From the NCBI GenBank assembly GCA_946803715.1, contig CAMPET010000011.1, positions 395,400 to 459,399 of the forward strand: a DNA stretch of 64,000 nucleotides, given 5' to 3'. The notes under the pieces were generated by a model that was not told the DNA's origin, did no database searches, and saw only the letters and a list, made by a program, of their open reading frames with translations. The first letter of the stretch is position 1. Each line of letters starts with the position of its first letter. Both the position numbers and the translations under genes were made by a program. This DNA is from Beroe ovata (taxonomy: Eukaryota > Ctenophora > Nuda > Beroida > Beroidae). Shown here piece by piece: positions 11,294 through 24,000 of the stretch.

Positions 11294-13193
11294 ATCACTC
11301 AGCTAAAGAGTTTGTTAATCAAGAAAACTATCATCTGCATAATAAAAGGTTCCATATTTGTCTCATAATAAAATAATCTGACAGCGTATCAATAAGCATT
11401 GGTGTATGAATTGTAAATGTAATCATCGAGCTGAACAACACTTCATTTATAGCCAAAAACCTTCAAATTGATGGTTTGACAATAAGTTGTGAATCGCGTC
11501 GCTCAGCATCGTTATCTGTCATTGTAGGATTTCACCCTACCCTTGCTGGCGNATTGAAATTTGAAACGTTTCAAAACAAATAAACAACGAAATGAAGCGC
11601 ATCCATACGCGCGCATTTAATTCGCACGTGCAACTCCTTAATCGCGTAGCAACGGCGTTAAATGCAAATTCTGCTACACCCTATAATTGATTTTTGCATC
11701 TCTTCCCAAAACTTCCGACGCCCATTACGAAAAATCTAAGACCTAAATCAAAAATATCGAATGATCGTAAGAAGCGGAATCCTTTTTTCTACCACCTTGC
11801 AAAAAATCCCGACCCTCCAACTCCATTTGGTCGAGTTATTCGTACACAAAAAACCGATTTCCTATAAGTGCCTTATTCCTTTATATTATAGATGCGCGGC
11901 GCGACGCGTAATTCAGTCGATCCGTGCAAATGAGACTTATACGTCGCGCGCGACCGCCAAATATCGCGCACCCCAGTTCCGGGGGTGCCTATAGTGTTAT
12001 TCTCAGACAGCTGCTAGAGCTTAAATCAGCGAACTGGCATGGCATCGCCAAACAAGCACATTTATAATGTCGATCAATAATGCTCCCGCGCTGCGTGACC
12101 CAAATACTCCGCGCGCGCTGCGCGTCTCCGTGGTTTCTACGACTTTTCAGTTAACTTTTCAGTTCACTGAGTAGAACAGAGTCGCGCGCAACCTGTGTAC
12201 AATCAATAATATAAAGCTATAGACTGAGCTTTGTCGAAAGTTTTGTTCCGCGCGCGCGGCGCAAGCTTATTCTCAGTGGCTTGCATCATGATCAGCGATT
12301 TATATTATCGTCAGACAACCATCAATGATTGATAATCCCGTTTTTGATTCGATATTGCGATGTGCAGGGCGCAAACGCTCGAACAGCTTATGCATGCTTC
12401 TTGTTTGCGATTTGCGTGGACGCGCGCACATTGCAATGCAATTGTCTATTGCTCATTTTTCTCTGCATGTTGTCGTTGACTGACGATATTACTACTCATG
12501 CTTGGAAATACTTGCTCCTAATTGCTAATTCTGAAAAGTAAAGAGAAATCCGCTCACTGGCAAAGGATATCATAAACCTGCCTGTTGGGAATCAGCCTGT
12601 AATTTTTGAGATTAGTTCATGTGTACAATACAATTTATTCAAGTAGAAGTTTTTGGTTTCTCCCCTTCCATTGATTTTTACCACCAATTCTGCTGTCCCT
12701 CTAATTTGTTAAGCTCCAAATTTTGGTGTTTTGGATGGCTTAGCCTTGCAGATGTTAGCAGTGAGGGGAATGGTGGGTCAAAAGCCGTCTGTTTCTCTTG
12801 CTACCTGCAGATATTATGATCCGTATTGCAGTTGATAAGTGAGGGCCTTACATCGGCTCACTGTGCAGTTTCTTCTTTTATGGCATTCCTTCCATTAGAT
12901 GATCCAAACCCAGTATTTGGTTATGTTTTCAGCTTATCAATATACATCTTTTACTTTGTCAAGCTGCCAAGTTTAATGATTGTCAAGGATGAAATCCTTT
13001 CAGTGAAGTTGAGAATTTCCATAATGTGAATTGAGTGAGGATAATTAAATATAAACTTATCGTCTCCATAGAGAGTAATCCTTTATCCTTGTGATTGATA
13101 TATCTTAGAGTCTTCATTATGTATAGTTTTACCCCCATCATTGGATGTTGAATCTTAATTTCAGTAAATAAAATATTAGTTTTACCCTCTAGA
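11294..13193. other. Intergenic region with CpG-rich repeat
   Basis: Between the divergent RBX1 and SIDT genes. It has a gap at 11552, an AT-rich part and a CpG-rich part (11590-12450) with a dispersed repeat copy. A ~410-bp open stretch at 12619-13029 shows no family similarity and no convincing splice structure. I support no gene here; promoters of RBX1 and SIDT are expected. Confidence 0.6.
12082..12200 (+). repeat. CpG-rich dispersed repeat, copy 1
   Basis: About 120 bp beginning with cccgcgctgcgtgaccc, then aatactccgcgcgcg, tacgacttttcagtt and gagtagaaca. Related copies lie at 28581-28692 (minus), 28889-29010 (plus) and 48911-49024 (plus). A linked block, cgcgcggcgcaagcttatt, follows near 12251 and recurs near 28556. 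Confidence 0.9.
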
Positions 13194-15029
13194 ATGACTT
13201 GGGGCCTGTTGTTATTGACTCTATGTATTGGCTCCTTGAGTACAGGTCAGACTTTCCTTTCATATCTGTTTATTGCCTTCTTGTCCATCTCCAGTTCAGA
13301 ATAAATATCATTTAATCATTACATGATAGCTCAAACTGTAAACAGGGGTTCGATCATTGTGTTCCCGTGAGGCATTTGAAAGCTCCTGGGAGCACGGATC
13401 TGTTAATTGGATCAAGTCAGCGAATGGAAGTGCACCAGGACACCTGAGATGTGACAAGGGATATGTATTTTCTGGAGCTTATGACCTTGTCTACTGTGAT
13501 GACACGGAAAGCAAGTATGTGAAACAAAGCAAGGATTCCAAGTGCTTAGAAGATGCCTATGGTGAGCTTGATTATTATTCGCATTATTTAAACTCATTCT
13601 ATTAACTCAATCTTATGTAAGGTACAGTGAGTTAAGTAATTGAATTGAGTGAGTTTAGAATATAGGGTTGATTAAGGGTACTCTCAGTTCGGGACAAGAA
13701 TGTGACATTCCAAGGACAAGTTTACAAGTTTGAGAAAATTGATGTTGGAAAGAAGACTTATCAGTATCCAGTACTCAACCCCAACATTACTTACGTTGTG
13801 ACCACAAATTACACTGCCTCCAATGTAAGTTTGATTTCACAAATTAGCTTACCCAAGTTAGCTAAGCACGTAAAGCTGAATAATGCTTTTTTCAATCGTT
13901 CTTATTTCCAGCTACTGTTCATGTGCTATCGATTTTTAATTCAAGTCACGACTTTTTCTCTGGATTCCTCTCTCATTCATTGCCCTCCCCAGCACACACC
14001 TACAATCAGAGTGAGAGTCGGCCTTGTTGGCAAAGTTAAGCAGCCTGTACTTGTCAACATACAGCAGTCAACAGAAAGTGTGGGCTTTGAACTGCCACTC
14101 AAAGTTGTAGGAAAAGCGTCTAAAGAATTAGGGTGAGCTCCATTTCATGTCCAGGGTTTGTGTACTGAATAAATAGAGTAAGTGTATTGACTATTGGTGT
14201 CAAATCATACATGTTGTAATAAGTGTCCTGCTCAAGTAATAAAGATGTTGTTGTAGCTATAGTAGGGTCTTTTCGAAGAGATGTTTTAGTATTATAATTT
14301 CGAATGTGATGTACCATGTGTGTGTATGTGTCTGAGGTGAAGTAAATGAATGACTTTCGCTGTAGGGCGCATGAATCAATCTTATCCGCATGTTCCAGAA
14401 CCAGCCCTCTCATTCTACAGTGAACATTCAATAAATGTCTACCTAATAGTAGAGTGACTATACCTCAATCAATCTATTGTTAAATGAGTCACAGTGTAAA
14501 GTGTCATTAATATACGTAGTGATCTTGTGGTAATTATCAAACGTATGCCATACGTTTGACTAAGGCGATAACTGAGATGGTCACAGCTGTCAATATATCG
14601 CTCCTTTCTTTCCGAATTCTCTCCCACTATCGCGCCTTTCATTGTATAACCACGTAACGTGGTCCACGTTGTTGACACTGTTTTGATTGAGCTTAAATCG
14701 GGCGTGACAAGGATGAATAGTCATTCGCCATTCATTCACTGTCAAAGCAGGAAATACAATATTAAAATTACTATCTAGTTGAGTTCATGGGGTTGTTACA
14801 GCTAGCAGCGTGCAAAGATTGGTGATATATCATAAATTGCTTTCACTGTCAAAAATAAACAAGGCTTATCACCATTCATGACCAAGCCGGCACTTAGCTG
14901 ATGATGATCAGTGACATGATTTAAGTGAAATAGAAAGAAACAATGGCTTATCTACACCTTTGATTACGGCGATATGATATTGTATTGCGATAGTGCACTG
15001 TGCAATTATACCTAAAAGGTACACAGAGT

Positions 15030-15060
<31 letters not shown>

Positions 15061-18000
15061 GGACACAGTACACACGATTGAATTATAAAGTTGTGCTTTT
15101 GGGACTCTAGAATTTCTTGTCAAAGACAGTGGTGTCAAGGACAGTACTTATGTTATCATCAAATTATTCACGTTACACATTCATTGTATGTGAAATATCA
15201 GATTGCAGTGGTTTCTGTTTAGTGTAACAGGTGTGAGAGATAAGAAACACTGGAATATAGCATGAATATTGTCATAATGTATGTTCTAGACGTTTTTCAA
15301 ACCTGCTTTTAGCACACTGATCACACATAACCATACACCTCTTTGCTGACCAAATGAAATTCCTCAATATAGAAGGGATATAGAAACATGATTCTTAGAA
15401 CAGCTGAACAGTCATTCTATTATCAGTAATACTTGCAAAATTAAAGTAATTCTAGCAATCACTACCTACTCAATGTTCGTTTATCACCCTTAACTTTCGA
15501 TACACTGGCCTACCATAACAGTGTATCACAGAAGACTGACACGCTACCCACGCTTTTCTATCAGGGGATCAGGTCCATCGTGCATCGAGCAATCACCGTA
15601 TGACTGCTTCCTCTTACTAGAGTCGCAGCTCTAAACCTTACATTCATAAACCCTTAATATCGGGTTAATATCCATTCCTAAAATACCCTATAATCCCGAT
15701 GCTCATTTACCACCTAACTCTTGCCCCAATCCTTATTCCCAAGTTTCACCAGTTCTCCATGAGATTGCCCCGGTTAGAAAGCTGGATTCTGAAAAATGCG
15801 ATGGGTTTTCGTAGAGTCCCCTGCGGTTCTGGCAAATTTCCAACCCTTTTTATGAATGGCTGTCAGGTATAGATCAAAATATGGATTGCGACGTAGGGCG
15901 CGAACGCCGATCCGGATTTTTGTGGAGGCTGATATTTTTCACACGCGCGTTCATTTTCAATATTCGTAGATTTCAAGACCAGTGACTGCCCTTTGTTTGT
16001 AGGCAGACGCCGAGCATTCGAGCAAATACCCGAGTAGGTAGACCCTGCTGTTATTTCGGGATTGTCCCATTTCTCAAATACGTAATAAGCCGAGGGGAGG
16101 GGTATTCGAATGATTATATATAGGTAGGGCAGAGGCTGCATGTAGTGATAAAGATGTACTCCAAATATGATGGGAAGGGGGGGGCTAAATGGCCACCCAG
16201 TGTGGTGTAAACGCTCCTTCATTGCCCTTCCCAAGTCCCTAAAATCTGAGCTCGCCCTCCAAGGAAAATGCAAACAAGTCTCCATCGATTCATTCAGTTG
16301 TATTTGCTGCTAATTTCTTGCCATGTTCTTGATTTGTGTTTGATTCCCGTGTTTATTTCAATTGCTCTGTTCGATTACGTGAATTGTCCGGTTTTATCCT
16401 CCCGCGCTATACCCCGGCTCATTCTCAGGATGAACTACACAACGACTGTCCGTGAGATGTGCAACACACGCAACCTATCGGAAGTTAACCGGGAGGAAAC
16501 ACTACTCATCACAATTCTCTCGCAGGAACCACCAATTCACGTGCATAATCCCAACTTTTCCGATCCAAATATCACGATTAACGTGAGGGTAGCGCAGGAT
16601 GCATTCCGACCGCTAGGTGAAATACACTCTGCGCGCGCGGCCCCAAACGAGGATCAATGGTTCTTCTTCTCATGGGCTGGAGTGGATCGTGCGATACAGT
16701 TTGTGGTGGTGAACATAACATCACCGACTCGCCAGTGTGCCACCGTGGCCGTCAGGAACACCAGCTGTGCTCTGAACAAGGAAAATATCCTGGAATACGA
16801 CCATGGTCTACACATGACAATGACACGGCGAGCAGCTATTGTGGTGCCACGGGATAAATACCCCGAGGTTTTCTACGTTTCCGTGCTCTCGGAGATCGAC
16901 GATGAGCCGTGTGGGTTGCCAGCCAATTCCACGGGCCGGAGTCGGACAAAGAGTTTCGTGTTGAACATTCACCAGCACAATGAATCAGTGGGCTTTATGT
17001 TCCTGCCGCTTCTCATCATACCGATATGTTCGTTAGTCTTCATATTCGGGTCCATCTATCTGAAGTACAGCAATGAGAAGGACAAGAGGTCGGGGGAGAG
17101 TCGATACTCGGAGAAAGACCGATCAGACACATTAGAATCAAATAGTCCCGCGCAAATACAAGCTAACGGCACGGACGATAGACGAGCCACACTAGAATCA
17201 CTGAGTGACCAACTCATGCCGATGACGATTGTCGGTTTTGAAGTGCCCCACACCCGGGTCGACTTCATACCGCTCATAATCTCGCTCATCATACTCCCAG
17301 TTTTCCTAGACGTGCTGTCTAATAGGATGGACCAGTACCACAAATACGGGATGTTGGACTCTTGCCAATACAACATGGAGTGCAGTTTCCCCGTGGGTTA
17401 TCTTCCTGATGTCGGGCGAGCTGTAACCAGTCTCTCCTACGTCTTTGTGGGCTTCACACTACTTCTCCTGGTCTTCACACATCACAGACGAGCGAGACTT
17501 CAGAACGTATCCGATAGTGTGATGGGAGTTCAACACGATTACGATATGCTGCGAGCCATTTCATACTGCCTCATATTCCAAGGTTTCATAGGGTTCACAT
17601 ACCATGTGTGTCCGAACGAAAGTGTCGAGTCTCTCGCCGAGATCTTCTTCCTGATTGCAGTCTCGTACACGTGTCACAAGATTTACCAGAACCGACACCC
17701 TGACGTCCGTCATCAAGTCTTCACCCCGATCTACGTGACGGTGTTTTTTGTCGGAATGCACGGTATTGTGAGTGTGCCCATCCATCGCGAGTCCATCGTC
17801 ACCTGGGTTATTTTCGGGGGTATCCATGTCCTCCTTACGATCACAGTTCCGATCCAATTCATACTCCTGGAAACATTTTCCGTCTCTCCACACCCGTACC
17901 TCGTTTACCAGCAATTGCCCATGCTCCGGGCCAAGTTTTCCAAAATTCCAGCCACCCAACGGATCTGCCTCCTCGTTGGATTCCTTCTCAACTTCCTCTT

Positions 18001-21000
18001 CGCCATTCTGTTCTGTGTCCACCAACCACCCAACTTCAAAACATACCTCATCCCATGTTTTGTACTCAACCTACTCCTCTACCTCGGTCATTACCTCGCT
18101 ATGAAAGTTCTCCATCACCGGGAATCGATATCATCTCTGTCCGCCTCTCTGGCCATCCTCTCTCTCCTCCTCTGGTTCTTTGCTCTTTATCACCTCATTT
18201 TCCACACCAGCATCTCACCTGGAATAGCACCTGCCATTTCCCGGGAAGGTGCTAAACCGTGCGTTGTGCTGGATATGTTTGACGGGCATGACGCTTGGCA
18301 CGTCCTCAGCTCGGCTGCCATATTCGTAACGGCGTTTTTGGTGATGATCGTGGATGATAGACAGCGTTATGTGCAATCGTGTCATTTACCCGTGTTTTAA
18401 ATGAGTTCTCTGAAACGGCTTGTTCAAATGTGATAAGAAGCAACATAGTAGTGGTTTCTGTGTTAGTGGTGTAAGAGGTGGTTTCAGATATTTAATTTCA
18501 GTTGAGTGTTGGTAGTAGTATTTTAAGTTCACTGTTACTGTAATATTATTTCTCGATTTTGGTGTGTCGTCGATGATCAAGTTATAACGATGTTATTGTG
18601 ATAGTTTTGTCTGATTGAGAGTAGTAAACGAGATATTTCAAACAGTATAATTTGAAGATATAGTGTTCCCAACGATTCCGGACAGTTTTTCATAAACAAT
18701 TCAAAATACTGTTAACTTCCGGTGTTCGCAACAATGTTTATTAATTACTTAATTAATTAATTAATCTGTAACTTCTGACACAGGGCCCTGCATGAGCAAA
18801 CAATAGAATTGTGCCCTCTTGAGTTGGACTTGGACGATAATGGAAAAGACATTCCATTGGAGGAGTATGTCAAAATCGTGCTCAATGGCGGTGGTGCCAC
18901 AGCCCCAGGTAATGTCTGCTAGTGAGGTGTCAACTGTCACTATAGTAACATGCGGTGTCACTATAGTAACATGTGGTGTCACTACCCCACTATAGTAACA
19001 TGTGGTGTCACTATAGTAACATGTGGTGTCACTATAGTAACACGTGGTGTCAACTGTCACTATAATAACATGTGGTGTCAAGTGGTGAGGTTGTATCCGG
19101 GTGTGAGGTTTCAGACGGGCGGTATTCAGGTACCAAGGAGGCAGTAATGACTGCCCAATGAGTATACATATCACTCTCTCTCTCTCTGAGTGATGGTATT
19201 TTTGACAGAATTTAATCATTCTCTACTTGATTGTATTCTCTATAAAATATCCTAGTCACGCTTTGCAGGGAAGGAGCCGAGAATTGATATCCACGCGTCA
19301 GCAGTGGAACACCTTGATCTAAGTCCGGGCAAGTCAATCGGACCTACAAACGTGAGTACATCAATATGAAACTGATGATAATGACAGAGTTATGAAACTG
19401 ATTTTAGTGTGAAATATTGAATATAGCTCTCCTCTATCTGTTTTCCCAATACCGCACTCCAGTTGCCATTGACTGTGTTGTGCAGGTGTTGGAGACAGAA
19501 ACACTTGTTTTCCGGTACAAGTGGCCGACTGACAACAGCATTGAAGAAGTGGGAATTCTTGTTTCTCACTTCAAAGGAGGTATATATAAGTGAGAAACTT
19601 ATCCACTTCTTTCACATTAAGTGATTCCGATTGACTCTGAACTTCGAGTCATTGAATGGAACACATTGAATCGAACACAGTACTTATCATTGTGACATCT
19701 TATGGCAGTGGTACACCCTCATTTCAAATATCAGAGTACCATATATCGAAGCATCATTTCACTTGTTAACTTCATCGTACTACACCCCTTCAAATTATCG
19801 TTTTGCCAGATCAAAACCAAAAGGAAGGTGTGGGAGCCGATGTATGTGCCAAGCTGTCATTGCGGAGTGGGAAATGTCCAATGGAGGAGAGAGGGGTTCA
19901 TGAGCTCACTTTTACGAGGTGTGTATGTGTGTGTGTGTGTGNNNNNNNNNNNNNNNNNNNNNNNNNNNNNNNNNNNNNNNNNNNNNNNNNNNNNNNNNNN
20001 NNNNNNNNNNNNNNNNNNNNNNNNNNNNNNNNNNNNNNNNNNNNNNNNNNNNNNNNNNNNNNNNNNNNNNNNNNNNNNNNNNNNNNNNNNNNNNNNNNNN
20101 NNNNNNNNNNNNNNNNNNNNNNNNNNNNNNNNNNNNNNNNNNNNNNNNNNNNNNNNNNNNNNNNNNNNNNNNNNNNNNNNNNNNNNNNNNNNNNNNNNNN
20201 NNNNNNNNNNNNNNNNNNNNNNNNNNNNNNNNNNNNNNNNNNNNNNNNNNNNNNNNNNNNNNNNNNNNNNNNNNNNNNNNNNNNNNNNNNNNNNNNNNNN
20301 NNNGTGTGTGTGTGTGTGGGAGGGGGTAAACCAAGGTTATATTTTCACTCTCTCTCAGGCAAGCGTTCGTGAGTGTGAACAGGCTCGACAAGCGAATGGA
20401 ACGGTTGAGAGACGGCTTCCTGGTTGTGATCAGTGTTATGCCAGACGACTACGAGTACGTCACCAATTGACACCACAGTTCCTGACACCACTTCCACCCT
20501 GACACCACTTTCACTCTGACAATACTCTCTCACACCAGTCACCACTATCACCCTGACACCACTCTCAGACACCACTTTAACCTTGACACCACTCTCTGAC
20601 ATCACTGCCCTCCTGACACCACATTGTTACTTTCAGATGTCGTTCCAGTCCAGAAGATGCAACAAGTATGGGGCGAACTAAGAGCATCGAGGTTTTCGAC
20701 AATACTGATCAGATCAAAATACATACGACTGAAAACAACCACATTGTCAAATATCCATCTCATTGACACCATCGTCAATCCCGTCATATCTAAGTATTGA
20801 CACCACTCATGTACCCCAGATTTCGCTGTCAGAGCGACCTCAACAATCCCATGTGTATCTCGCTATCCCGATCGTTATGTGCTGTATTCTTGTTGTATTG
20901 ACCTACCTCTTCTACGTTCTGTTCATCAAACCTACGGTAAGCACTGTAGTTCAGTGGTAAGCAGTAAGCACACTGTATGACTCTGTTATACAAAGCTCCA

Positions 21001-24000
21001 ATATACAGTGTTCAGAAATGTCATTCTTGGTAACTCTGCCCGTGCTCTAAAGCTTGCACGGAGTTGACCACCATTCAAACGTCGTTCAGAAGGGCGTGGC
21101 CATGACCGCCCATATGAAACATACTTTATCAAACCGAGTACTCTCTCAAAACGCATGATTCTCAATATCTCTCACACTTATACCTCTCTCTCTCATCGAG
21201 TCTAGAAATATGAAGAATTGGATGAAGAAATTGTCGATGTTAGCAGTGATCAGAACAAACTCATTGCCGAGATTGCTGTCGATCCTCCATTTGAACCCAA
21301 AATGGCTGAAATCAACCCCAAAATGGTAAGTCTGTGTGTGTGTGTGGTGTGTGTGTGTTTGTGTNTGTGTACTGTGTGTGTGTGTGTTTGTGTGAGTGTG
21401 TTTGTGTGTGTCTGTGTCTGTGCGTGTGTGTGTGTATGTGTGTGTGTGCACTGTGCCTGTGTCAATGTAGTATTCACGACTTCTCACTAGGTTGATCTAG
21501 AGGAATGTGCGGATGTTGATCTCAATGGTGGACCGAGCAGAGCCGCGCAAGAAAACAGTGATGATAGTGCTGGTAATGTTCTTTCCAAGATATTGCAAGT
21601 TCTATTACTCAAGCTAAGAGAAATCTTCCGCCCGATCAAGAAATTGTTGCAAACTCTGAATTTGAAATACCCAAAAGTTTTCTCAAGGATATACTCAAAA
21701 GTTTTCACAAAGAAATACTCAAAAGTGTTCACCAACATCCTGGGTAAACCATATTGTGACAATCGCGACGCGATTTGCAGACTAACTTTCCCGTCTCCCG
21801 GAGTAAAACTCGCCTCCCTCATTCTAAATTTTGAAGGGAGAACTAGTCTCCCTCATACCCAAATGTCGGGGATACCTTACCCCCAACTCCCTCCTCGCAG
21901 ACGACATGATGCCCGATTTTATGCACCAATCGTTCACACTGTCGGGGATACTGAAGAAGGTAAAGGAGAATGAAATGGTGGTGAACCTGACTCAGACCAT
22001 CGGACACTGCTCCGTTCCCCTGGTTGTGTTCCTCAACTGCTTCGATTCGACTGCCGTCGATATACAAGGTAGCTATCATGATTCTCTGACGTAACCGAAC
22101 TGTACTACGTAACCCACTGTACTACTTGCTCTTGTAGCTATTAATAATGATCGTCTCGTGGGATTAGTTCAGCGTAAAAAAACTGAAGATTCTGAGGTTT
22201 TTGCCCTCTGAATGCATATCGGTCGAATACTTATCTAGGTTCAATGACTCGCTACTTGAGTTGTTAAGCGATTCATGAGTGTTAACAATCCATATTTTCA
22301 GGAAATTTGAAAGAGATGACACTGGAAGGAAACCTCGATGCGTGCTACTTCAATTCTCGCTGCGCGTACCCAATCGAAATCGCTGGTAATGACAAAATCG
22401 TGACAACAACAGTGACAGTAGTCACTGTAACCCCGACAACACTGTTACCATGACAAGTTGTTACCACCCTATGTCACAGCTCTATTACCATGACACCACC
22501 ATGCTCCCGCCAGGTTACATTATCCCGGATATATCCCGGGTGACGTCCAATCTCCCCTATCTTGTCTCCGGAATCTGTTGTTACCTACTCGCGTACCAGA
22601 AGAGCAAGGCGATGCTGCCGATTAATGCCCGTGGAAAAGGTGTCAAACATGACTTTGCTCTGTTCAACGCTATCGCTTTCATCACAGGTATGATCCGGCA
22701 AGAAATGTACAGCTATTTATATTGATCACGTGACCTCTCACAGCACTGATCACGTCACCTCTCTCTCCCACAGCTTTGATCACGTGACCTCTCTCTCCCA
22801 CAGCTTTGATCACGTGACCTCTCTGTCTCACAGCTTTGATCACGTGACCTCTCTGTCTCACAGTACTGATCACGTGACCTATCTCTCCCACAGCACTGAT
22901 CGGCGTGACAAGTGCGATATACCACGTGTGCCCAAACCGCACCACGTCACGAATTGACATGTACTTCATCGAGATTCTCCTCGGTTACTACTCGCTGAAA
23001 CTGTACCAGAGTCGCGTTCCAGATATCCGAGAAGTGTACTATGCCCCTGGTGAGTGGGGGGAGAGTTGGGTGGGCCGGGGGAATAGTCGAGTGGGGGGGG
23101 AGTAGAAATACCGTGTGATGATCACGCACTATGCCCAGTTATTACTGTGTGATAATCACGCAATTTCCCAGCTATTACTGTGTGATGATCACGCAATTTC
23201 CCCAGCTATGACTGTTCGATGATCACACACTATCCCCATTCCCCAGTTATTACTATCTGTGTGATGAGTGCGGTTGAGAGGCTGCTGGGTGGAACCGCAT
23301 TGGCTTGGTATATCATCGGAGGATTCCACATTTTCACTACATTCTGGGTTTCCGTCCAACTTTTCTTCATGGGAAAAGTATCCATGAATCCCCTCGTCAT
23401 GTTCAAGGAACGACAGAAGTGAGTGTTCATGTTGATTCTATTTCTTTTGAATGAAATATGATGTGGACTACAATTTGCACCTTCACTGGACAATAGTTGT
23501 TAAAAATTATTGAATTTGTCATTTACAACGCCGGTTTCACTCAGCCTTGTAACAAATTGTACGATACAAGGCTACAAACATGTTTATTGCAGGATAATGG
23601 ACAAGATCCGCACCAGCTACTTCACTCCCGAGTTCAAATATCAAGCTGGATTCTTCACCCTTGCCCTGATTGCCACTATCTCCATTTCTATTACAGGTAA
23701 CATTGGCATAAGATGGAAGGGGGGAGATGATAGTCGACTAGATTTTATAGGATAAGAATAAAAAGCAATCGTAAATGTATGTATCACCCAAAATTATCAA
23801 CTCATTAAAACATGATAATGAGGTCAAACACATTTTCTACTTTGCTGTGGAGTGTGGGTTGTTAATCAATCTATTTATGAACCGAAAACCTCCTGATATC
23901 CCAATATCAATAATTACTACATAATTACTACATAATTACTACATAATTACTACATAATTACTACATGTTGATGTAGTAACTGCAAGTAATCATCTTGTCC

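Noticed and set aside
12619-13029. Two adjacent open frames upstream of SIDT
   Set aside because: No homology in any frame and no coherent splice phase. Probably chance openness in the upstream region.
16268-18400. Intronless SIDT copy as a dead processed pseudogene
   Set aside because: A 710-codon frame without any stop or frameshift, plus conserved motifs and an in-phase acceptor, argues that it is functional, although an intronless copy does suggest retroposition.
22735-22900. CRISPR-like array
   Set aside because: Units are contiguous without unique spacers, the genome is animal, and the array is an intronic minisatellite.
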